Assembly (NCBI GenBank): GCA_950096985.1
Contig: CATNBA010000001.1
Coordinates: forward strand, 62,001 to 126,000
Origin: an uncultured Candidatus Melainabacteria bacterium
Lineage (GTDB): Bacteria > Cyanobacteriota > Vampirovibrionia > Gastranaerophilales > Gastranaerophilaceae
Direction of reading: 5' to 3'
Length of the DNA stretch: 64,000 nt
The first letter of the stretch is position 1; every line of letters begins with the position of its first letter. A model generated the notes under the pieces. That model saw only the letters and a list, made by a program, of their open reading frames with translations. It was not told where the DNA came from and ran no database searches. Position numbers and translations under genes: made by a program. Shown piece after piece: positions 52,361 to 58,487 of this stretch.

Positions 52361-52789
52361 TTAACCGACTTTAGCTTCAAGGTCTTTAATTCTATGATTT
52401 ACAACTTTGATTTGTTCTTCGTTGACTTCTTCTTTTTTCTCAAGCAAAAATTGTCTTTCAATAACGGAATTGTGTTTGTCCTGTTTGCCTTCCAAGCGAG
52501 AAAGATTTTCTTCAAATCGCTTTGAGTTCTCTGTCATTTTTTCTGTGATATTTTCTTTTATATCGTGCAATTTGTCTTTGAAGTCCTGTTTTATATCGTC
52601 AACCGTTTCTTTGAAACTCTTTTTTATTTCGTTAATTGTGTTTTGAAAACTGGTTTTGTTTTCTTTCAACTGTTCTTTGTGTGCTTCCTGCTGTGCTTTC
52701 ATTTGTCCTGCAAAAAACGCAATTGCACAAAGATTGACGCAAACCGACAGAAACAGTCCCACAATCGTGAGCAAGATTTCAATTTTCAT
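52361..52789 (-). CDS. membrane-anchored coiled-coil phage protein
   Basis: A 142-residue protein with one N-terminal transmembrane helix (ILLTIVGLFLSVCVNLCAIA) followed by a ~110-residue, lysine/glutamate-rich coiled coil (for example FKETVDDIKQDFKDKLHDIK). The shape resembles XhlA-like or spanin-like lysis proteins. Position next to the endolysin supports a holin-accessory or spanin role. It overlaps the papain-like gene by 11 bases. Confidence 0.6.
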   Translation of the reverse strand: MKIEILLTIVGLFLSVCVNLCAIAFFAGQMKAQQEAHKEQLKENKTSFQNTINEIKKSFKETVDDIKQDFKDKLHDIKENITEKMTENSKRFEENLSRLEGKQDKHNSVIERQFLLEKKEEVNEEQIKVVNHRIKDLEAKVG

Positions 52790-53339
52790 TTTCTCTCCCT
52801 TCCGCTTTTATTCCTTTTGTATCAATATAATGCTGAAAATGTGCTGGAGTTATACACCACGCGGGAAGGTTGCAGAACTTCTGAATGTCTTCAGAACACA
52901 ACGCAATATATTCTGAACAAATCAAGCCGGGACGGTCTTTTTGTTTCCCGTTCCTGTGAAAAATTGCAGCACGCAGCAGACTTTCAATGTCACCTGTTCC
53001 ATAAGGAAAACCGATGTTTTTCTCAAGTGTTTTGAAATTAAGTTTGAGCGGATAAAGTTTGAATTCTTCTTGAGTTTTCTTTTCAATTTCAAGCCATTTG
53101 TCAATTGTATAACGTCGAACCCCTTCAGGAATTCCGAGCTTTTTGAAACCTTTTGCGTGCGATTCATAAACCCACCATTCACCCAGCCTGAAGACTAACG
53201 CGAAAACGTGTGTCGGAATTTCTTTTGAGTTTGGAGCATAGCTTTTTGAATATTTGCGAATTTTCTTTGCAATCAGGCTTGTTCCATATTGTAAACCGAT
53301 ATAAGTTTTTCTTTTGTTTAATTTCTCAAAATTTGTCAT
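52779..53339 (-). CDS. permuted papain-like (YiiX/NlpC-type) hydrolase
   Basis: A 186-residue protein. THVFALVFRLGEWWVYESHA holds the candidate catalytic His, and GLICSEYIALC the candidate Cys, in the His-before-Cys order of the permuted papain fold (YiiX/LRAT-like). TPAHFQHYID near the C-terminus is also typical. It may cleave cell-wall peptides or amides in lysis or entry. The ATG follows directly on the gene upstream with a 4-base overlap. Confidence 0.65.
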   Translation of the reverse strand: MTNFEKLNKRKTYIGLQYGTSLIAKKIRKYSKSYAPNSKEIPTHVFALVFRLGEWWVYESHAKGFKKLGIPEGVRRYTIDKWLEIEKKTQEEFKLYPLKLNFKTLEKNIGFPYGTGDIESLLRAAIFHRNGKQKDRPGLICSEYIALCSEDIQKFCNLPAWCITPAHFQHYIDTKGIKAEGRENEN

Positions 53340-53671
53340 TCTTCTTCCCCTTTGTGTCTTTTTTTATATGATTTTGAGGTTTTCTTCAGCTGCTTCTGAA
53401 GAAATTTGTTTGCTTTTCCGAGCGATTTGACAGCTGCGGTTGCAATTTGTTCTTTTATATCTTCAGGAAGGACGGGGACACCGTATGTCGTCAAATAAGC
53501 ATTTGCGGCGGTTATTCCTGCAAGAATTGCTTTCTTTTCCAGTTTGTCAATGCTGTCGTTTTCGTCCAGTTTTGACAAAATTTCGTCTGCAATAAAATTT
53601 TCAAGTTTTTCTTCCCGGAAATCGTCAATTTTGATAATTATATCTTTTGTTTTTTTGAAAAGTTTTTTCAT
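53336..53671 (-). CDS. small phage protein of unknown function
   Basis: A 111-residue, highly charged helical protein. A mid-region hydrophobic stretch (AILAGITAANAYLTTYGVPV) could be amphipathic or membrane-associated, and a very basic tail (KTSKSYKKRHKGEEE) ends it. AAAGGAG precedes ATG 53671, and the longer upstream frame is not supported. A holin-like function is possible from its position but is unproven. Confidence 0.55.
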   Translation of the reverse strand: MKKLFKKTKDIIIKIDDFREEKLENFIADEILSKLDENDSIDKLEKKAILAGITAANAYLTTYGVPVLPEDIKEQIATAAVKSLGKANKFLQKQLKKTSKSYKKRHKGEEE

Positions 53672-53693
53672 TTTTTCTCCTTTGCACGCAAAA

Positions 53694-53716
53694 AGAGCTG
53701 CCAAAAGACAGCCCTT
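53694..53716 (-). terminator. weak hairpin in the lysis operon
   Basis: GCTGTC/GGCAGC stem with TTTT loop, between two phage genes. It has no clear T-run and may only attenuate. Confidence 0.35.
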
Positions 53717-53828
53717 TGAGCTTATGCCCTGCCCGAACGTAACAACGAGAATGCGGGACCAGGTCCGCACACCCAGCCCCGCAGCAATTGCGTTCGTTAT
53801 TATCTACCCAACCGCCCAGCCATGAACT

Positions 53829-54332
53829 TTATTCTTCGATTTCTGCTTCTTTTTTCTCTTTGAAATACTGTTGCTGTTTTGCAGCAAGAAACATTGTCAA
53901 TGCAGTAAGGTCTTGAAGCGTCATTTCGACAGCTCGTTCTTTTTTCTTTGTTGAATCATAAATCAACATGGGGAATATTGAAGGAAATTTTGTTCCTTTT
54001 TCAATTAAACCGATGTAAATTTCTTCAGCCCATTTCGGCTTATAAGTGAAGCCTGTTTCTTCGTATTCAACGGGGGTGTCGAGCTTGTAATCATATTCAA
54101 TCTGTTCTGCTGTGACATCTTTATTCTGTACCCTGCAAGCGAGCTTGAATTGTTCAAATTCTTCTTTGCTGCAATATGCTTCAAGATATGAATATTTTAT
54201 TTTTTCGTTTCCGTCATTATCGGAAACAGTGTCAGCTGACACGTTGATTCTGATATAAACTCCGTTTTCGGAACTTGTTTCGTCGAGTTTGACGGGTTTT
54301 TCAAAACTTTCTGATTTTCTGAAGTTGAACAT
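53829..54332 (-). CDS. phage protein downstream of the reverse transcriptase
   Basis: A 167-residue protein not recognised. It has a beta-rich N-terminal part (GVYIRINVSADTVSDNDG) and a C-terminal helix (MTLQDLTALTMFLAAKQQQY). AAGGAGAAAAAGCA precedes ATG 54332, a strong ribosome site. Its first 136 bases overlap the last part of the reverse transcriptase frame, unusually long for phage genes. A role in tail assembly or in the DGR is possible by position only. Confidence 0.55.
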   Translation of the reverse strand: MFNFRKSESFEKPVKLDETSSENGVYIRINVSADTVSDNDGNEKIKYSYLEAYCSKEEFEQFKLACRVQNKDVTAEQIEYDYKLDTPVEYEETGFTYKPKWAEEIYIGLIEKGTKFPSIFPMLIYDSTKKKERAVEMTLQDLTALTMFLAAKQQQYFKEKKEAEIEE

Positions 54333-55471
54333 TGCTTTTTCTCCTTATTTTTATTTATTTTTAACTGTCTTGTTCTTATTGCCTGCCTGCAATTTTTTAT
54401 ATTGACATACGGTTTGATGTATTTTTCAAATACTCCGCGAGTGTTTGTGTGTTTAAATACTCCGAGCCTGCTCATAAGTTGACAGCTGTCAAACGCGGTT
54501 ATTTTCGGCTTTTTGCTCATTTTGCGTGCTTTTCTGGTTGCTTTGAGCATTGTCGCCCGACGGATTGTTGTTTTGTCCCGATAAAAACGAAACCCCATAA
54601 AATCAACAAAACGTCCTTTTCTTTTCCCGTCTTTTTTATCAATATAATCAAATCTATAAAGTTGATAATTCTCTTTGACTTTGAGTTTCAATTTTGAAAG
54701 TTCAAACTTAATCAAATTGAATGATTTGTGTAATTCTTTTTTATTTCTTCCGAATATTTCGACATTATCAACATAGCGAAACAGCCCCGCAGCTTTCAAA
54801 TCTTGCTTGATATAATGATCCAAGTCTTGCAAATAAAAATTCCCGAACCATTGCGAAGTATAATAACCGATAGGAACTCCGACGCGTTCTTCGTGTCCGT
54901 CTTCAAAAACTGCAATATTTGAATCAATAATTTGTTCAAGCAAAAACATCATTTTTTCGTCGTGAATAATGCGACGAAGTTTTTGCTTCAAAATATCTGT
55001 ATCAATAGAGGGATAAAATTTTTTGATGTCGAATTCTAAAACATACTTGCAATCAGCAGGGTGTCTATGAATAAATTTTTCAATTGCCTTCTTCCCATAA
55101 TGCGGACCACGTCCCGGAATAGAGCCGCAAGAATACTCATACATTCCACGCATAAAAATCGGTTGTAAAACTTGAATAACAGCCCAGTGAATAATCTGTT
55201 CGTCTTCAAGGTCAGGTTTCAAAATGAGCCTGTATTTATGTGAAGTATGGTCGTAGAAAATATCTGCTCTGTGCTTTTTAGCTTTGAACTCTTGATTCAA
55301 AAGCATTTGCTTTATTTTCTTTATATATTGAACTTTATTCTTTTGAATATGTTCAGCACGGTCTTTTGCTCCGCTTTTTTCGTCTTTTTCTGCGGTTGCA
55401 TTATCAATTGCAAGGCTCAAATTATAATCACTTATTACTTTTTCAAATAAATGATTATAAGATTTCACCAC
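54197..55471 (-). CDS. DGR reverse transcriptase
   Basis: A 424-residue reverse transcriptase of the phage DGR type, which would copy the template RNA with errors at adenines. RT motifs are SCGSIPGRGPHYGKKAIEKF, YVLEFDIKKFYPSID (first catalytic Asp, about residue 150), the DGR-type GVPIGYYTSQWFGN (about 200; SQ in place of the QG of other RTs) and RYVDNVEIF (about 235). The last has Asn for the second Asp of YxDD. There is no separate Avd gene. The start is GTG 55471 or 55468 with AAGGA upstream. The C-terminal ~45 residues overlap the next gene and look low-complexity. Confidence 0.88.
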   Translation of the reverse strand: MVKSYNHLFEKVISDYNLSLAIDNATAEKDEKSGAKDRAEHIQKNKVQYIKKIKQMLLNQEFKAKKHRADIFYDHTSHKYRLILKPDLEDEQIIHWAVIQVLQPIFMRGMYEYSCGSIPGRGPHYGKKAIEKFIHRHPADCKYVLEFDIKKFYPSIDTDILKQKLRRIIHDEKMMFLLEQIIDSNIAVFEDGHEERVGVPIGYYTSQWFGNFYLQDLDHYIKQDLKAAGLFRYVDNVEIFGRNKKELHKSFNLIKFELSKLKLKVKENYQLYRFDYIDKKDGKRKGRFVDFMGFRFYRDKTTIRRATMLKATRKARKMSKKPKITAFDSCQLMSRLGVFKHTNTRGVFEKYIKPYVNIKNCRQAIRTRQLKINKNKEKKQCSTSENQKVLKNPSNSTKQVPKTEFISESTCQLTLFPIMTETKK

Positions 55472-55631
55472 AATTTGATTTTTCCTTTCTTATCTGTCTT
55501 ATGGACTTTCAACCGCAAATTCTTTGAATATATATTCTCCGTTTCTACTTATGTTACTAATCCATACCTTCTGCGACAAATTTTTGCCATGCGGGCAAGG
55601 AACACAAGAAGCATTATTGATTTTTGTTAAT

Positions 55632-55741
55632 AAGAAATGGACGCCCCGATGTTCCAGTTCACCTGCGAGGGAACATTGTTCAGGTTCGACGCAAAAGCAC
55701 CAACAAGCGAGCCATTGTTGCAATTGCCACCGACAAGGGCA
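55632..55741 (-). repeat. DGR template repeat (TR)
   Basis: A 110-bp repeat homologous to VR1. Read leftward it would encode GGNCNNGS...SNLNNVPSQVNWNIG, rich in AAC/AAT codons, the expected form of a template. Against VR1 there are 11 differences and against VR2 there are 8, and every one is at a coding-strand adenine of this copy. It lies 161 bases upstream of the reverse transcriptase start. Confidence 0.93.
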
Positions 55742-55786
55742 ACTTCTTGAACCCCTTTTCTATATTCTATTATAAAAATCAAAAAT

Positions 55787-55896
55787 AAGAAAGGGACGCC
55801 CCGATGCCCCATGTCGAGTACGACGGCAAGTCGTTCAAGTACGAGCAGAAAGAGCCATTCAACAACCCGATGATACAAGAGCCACCGACAAGGGCA
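55787..55896 (-). repeat. VR-like cassette VR3 (divergent)
   Basis: Same length and ends as TR/VR1, but it differs at many non-adenine positions. Leftward it would read GGSCIIGLLNGSF...GIGASLSYF and then stop. A stop codon (TAA) lies immediately upstream in frame, so it is not attached to a protein. It appears to descend from a different template. Confidence 0.75.
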
Positions 55897-56067
55897 ACTT
55901 TTTATGTCCCTATTTTTAATTTTATTATAATACAAACAAATTCAAGGAAGAAAGAAACAACCTTTTCAGCTGCTTCTTTCAACCCGAAAAAAATTTGCGT
56001 CGAAAAGCCTTCGGCTTTAATGATATGGGGGAGAAATCCCCTAAACCCCCTTATAGAAGGGGTTTAC
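55897..56067 (-). repeat. 171-bp spacer copy between VR2 and VR3
   Basis: Identical by eye over all 171 bases to 56178-56348. Leftward it contains the hairpins AAACCCC/GGGGTTT, GGGGA/TCCCC and AAGCC/GGCTT and then AT-rich DNA. Confidence 0.85.
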
Positions 56068-56177
56068 AAGAAAGGGACGCCCCGAGGGCCCAGTACACCT
56101 GCGAGGGAACATTGTCCAGGTTCGACGCAAAAGCACCAACAAGCGAGCCATCGTTGCAATCGCCACCGACAAGGGCA
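56068..56177 (-). repeat. VR cassette VR2 (adenine-mutated, orphan)
   Basis: It matches TR except at eight positions, all coding-strand adenines. Leftward it reads GGDCNDGSLVGAFASNLDNV, then PSQVYWALGASLSCKPLL and a stop. An in-frame TAA sits just upstream, so no start codon serves it. It starts exactly 281 bp from VR1 and from VR3. Confidence 0.88.
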
Positions 56178-56348
56178 ACTTTTTATGTCCCTATTTTTAA
56201 TTTTATTATAATACAAACAAATTCAAGGAAGAAAGAAACAACCTTTTCAGCTGCTTCTTTCAACCCGAAAAAAATTTGCGTCGAAAAGCCTTCGGCTTTA
56301 ATGATATGGGGGAGAAATCCCCTAAACCCCCTTATAGAAGGGGTTTAC
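56178..56348 (-). repeat. 171-bp spacer copy between VR1 and VR2
   Basis: Perfect duplicate of 55897-56067. The hairpin AAACCCC/GGGGTTT contains the stop codon of the variable protein and lies where DGR target-recognition hairpins usually occur. Confidence 0.85.
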
Positions 56349-57885
56349 AAGAAAGGGACGCCCCGAAGCCCCAGCTCACCTGCGAGGGAACATCGCTCAG
56401 GTCCGACGCAAAAGCACCAACAAGCGAGCCATCGTCGCAATCGCCACCGACAAGGGCATAATCCGTCTGTCCATTGTTGAACCACAAACCGTCACAATAG
56501 AAAGTTGAAGAACTTCCGCTCGCTTCGCAAGGAAAAATTCCCCATTGAGTTAAGGCTGCCTTGCTTATATAACCGCCTGACGTTCCTGAAGGGGCTGCTC
56601 CGATTGCAATATATCCTGAACCCGTTTCGTTGTATCCTGTCGCTGTTGAACCGTCTTCTGTGCCGTATGTTAATTTTATTTTTTGAGTTCCTGAAACATT
56701 TATCCAGCCCGCAATTCTTTCCCAGCGGTCGCCCGTTGCGTTTTCTTGCCCGAACATTTTTATTCCTTCATTACCTGAAGAACCCCAAAACAGCCCTTTT
56801 GTATTCAAAGCACCTGTTGTATGCAAGTGTGACGCTTGAGTTCCGCCTGAATAATGCCCGTTGCCGAATGTTCCTTGAGAATCAGTTGTTCTGCCGATTA
56901 AAACTGTCAGCATTTGAATAAGAAGCCAGTCTGCAAGAACTCCTGTGAACCAGCCTTCGCCGTTTGCAACAGCTGCGTTTCTTTCTGCTTCGCTTGTTGT
57001 GCTGCTTTCAGGTCTTTGCCCTGACAATGAGCGGAGCTTGCCTGAAATCAAACTTCCTTCATATATCGGCAAGAATATTTCGTCGAGCAAATCGCCGTTG
57101 TTGTTTATGTGAGCATACGCTTTGAAAGCTGAATCAACTTGCTTGTTTGCTATATAAACATAGAAACGAGTTCCGACTTTGACATATTTCAGCCATACTT
57201 GCGGAATTCCAATCATTGCATTGCCGTTATAAGAAGCATTTGCGATGTCTGAAGGTTCTCCGTCTTTTTTCAAAGCGTAGTTGTATTCGTACAGTTCATA
57301 GTCAACAGTGCCGTCATTTTTCAGCATACAAGGACGCAAGTTTCTTATAAACCACGCGTCAGCCCAGTCGCCATAATCAAAAAGCCCGGTTGAGAAATTC
57401 ATTTTTGCGGGCTTGAAATATTCGTTGTCTTCAATATAATGAACACGTGTTGCGGGGTTCGGGTCGAGTGTATCAATATAAAAGCCATAAATAACAGCCC
57501 CGAAAGCATTGTGCGTGTCGAGATTGACAACTCCATTGACTGAATAAGGAAAAGCTCTGTAAAAGTATTCATTTTCAGTGTCAGGAAGTTCGTCAACGAG
57601 TGCTTCAGCAAAATGAGCGTCCCGAACTTTGCTGTCTTTGATAAGAGTTCCGTCAGTCGAGCTTGCAGGATAAGAACCCGCTTTTCTGACAATCATTGTT
57701 CCGCCCCAAGAACACAAATATTGTCCGTCAATAACCGTGTCTTGAGGGTCTGTCCATTTCAAAGAAACTTGAGTTCCTTCTTTTTTCATTTCTAAATTTC
57801 TACAATTTGACGGGGGAAGTCCTGCTCCGCCTGTTGTGACAGTGCCGCCTGTTGACCCGCCGCCGATGAGATTCACTTCTGCCAT
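56332..57885 (-). CDS. DGR-diversified phage tail/receptor-binding protein
   Basis: A 517-residue protein at the tail tip. The Gly/Thr-rich N-terminus leads to an FN3-like domain (about 28-130, SLKWTDPQDTVIDGQYLCSW), then a mixed body with GNGHYSGGTQASHLHTTGAL. The C-terminal lectin-like (CLec/formylglycine-enzyme-like) domain holds WGIFPCEASG and GLWFNNGQTDYALVGGDCDD. Variable residues fall in the last 40 positions (VR1). It would bind host surface receptors, with DGR mutagenesis altering specificity. AAAGGAG lies before the ATG. The terminal residues CKPLL come from the hairpin spacer. Confidence 0.88.
   Translation of the reverse strand: MAEVNLIGGGSTGGTVTTGGAGLPPSNCRNLEMKKEGTQVSLKWTDPQDTVIDGQYLCSWGGTMIVRKAGSYPASSTDGTLIKDSKVRDAHFAEALVDELPDTENEYFYRAFPYSVNGVVNLDTHNAFGAVIYGFYIDTLDPNPATRVHYIEDNEYFKPAKMNFSTGLFDYGDWADAWFIRNLRPCMLKNDGTVDYELYEYNYALKKDGEPSDIANASYNGNAMIGIPQVWLKYVKVGTRFYVYIANKQVDSAFKAYAHINNNGDLLDEIFLPIYEGSLISGKLRSLSGQRPESSTTSEAERNAAVANGEGWFTGVLADWLLIQMLTVLIGRTTDSQGTFGNGHYSGGTQASHLHTTGALNTKGLFWGSSGNEGIKMFGQENATGDRWERIAGWINVSGTQKIKLTYGTEDGSTATGYNETGSGYIAIGAAPSGTSGGYISKAALTQWGIFPCEASGSSSTFYCDGLWFNNGQTDYALVGGDCDDGSLVGAFASDLSDVPSQVSWGFGASLSCKPLL
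56349..56458 (-). repeat. DGR variable repeat VR1 (in the target gene)
   Basis: The active variable region, encoding about residues 476-512 of the tail protein. It differs from TR at 11 sites, all coding-strand adenines out of 19 available, changing Asn codons to Asp, Ser and Gly and one Ile to Phe. Confidence 0.93.
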
Positions 57886-57902
57886 TTTCTTTTCTCCTTT
57901 TC

Positions 57903-58415
57903 CTACTTAATAAGCTGCATTTGTAGAGCAACAGGAAGAACAGTTGCTTCTTTTGCATAAAATGTGATTTTTCCGTCCGTCGTAACTCCGCGATAAACTT
58001 TTGAAAATTCTGCAACTTGTGCCATTTGTTCACTATGTGTCCCGGCTGGAACAATTGTGATTGTCGGAGCGTCAGTTTCAGACAATTCTTCAACTTCAAT
58101 TTCTTGTGTGAATGGAACGCTGTCGCCTTCCCAATCCGTTGAAAGTGTTAATTCTCTGACAATGATTTGAGTTCTGTCAGCACTGTGAAACTTGTTGTCA
58201 ATAAAAGTTCCGCGTTCAATCCATGCTGTGTTGTCAGCGTTTCTCTGTTTCAAGACTGCGTTTGCTCCTGAAGTATCAAGCCAGTGCATAGCAGGATATG
58301 TTTCCGTCGGTTCAGAAGCTCCTGTGTTGCAGCTTGCAAGCGTTTGAAACGCTGCATTCAATTGAGTTAATACTTCAAGCCCTGTTCCGTCTTTGATTTC
58401 GACTGAAGATTGCAT
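57903..58415 (-). CDS. phage tail-tip accessory protein
   Basis: A 170-residue protein, not assigned to a family. It starts MQSSVEIKDGTGLEVLTQLN, has a repetitive polar middle and ends in a beta-rich part (TPITIVPAG-like PTITIVPAGTHSEQMAQVAE, then GKITFYAKEATVLPVAL). GGAGAAAA lies upstream of the ATG. It sits between the tail hub gene and the variable protein, 17 bases from the latter, so it is probably a connector or a chaperone for the receptor-binding protein. Confidence 0.6.
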   Translation of the reverse strand: MQSSVEIKDGTGLEVLTQLNAAFQTLASCNTGASEPTETYPAMHWLDTSGANAVLKQRNADNTAWIERGTFIDNKFHSADRTQIIVRELTLSTDWEGDSVPFTQEIEVEELSETDAPTITIVPAGTHSEQMAQVAEFSKVYRGVTTDGKITFYAKEATVLPVALQMQLIK

Positions 58416-58440
58416 TTTTTCTCCTTCCTTTGTGCAACAG

Positions 58441-58475
58441 AAAAGCCCCGCCTGATTTGACGGGGTTTTTCTATA
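58441..58475 (-). terminator. hairpin after the tail hub gene
   Basis: Leftward CCCCG/CGGGG with a T-run (CTTTTC) after it. It may partially terminate and lower expression of the tip and DGR genes. Confidence 0.55.
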
Positions 58476-58487
58476 TTTTTTTATTGT

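Noticed and set aside
55632..56458. Possible CRISPR-like array at 281-bp spacing
   Set aside because: Unit length is far too long and the 'spacers' are identical; the adenine-only differences identify it as a DGR.
55524..56480. Rightward open frames across the VR/TR array
   Set aside because: They are antisense to the VR coding strand and consist of the repeats themselves; no start site and no conserved sense.
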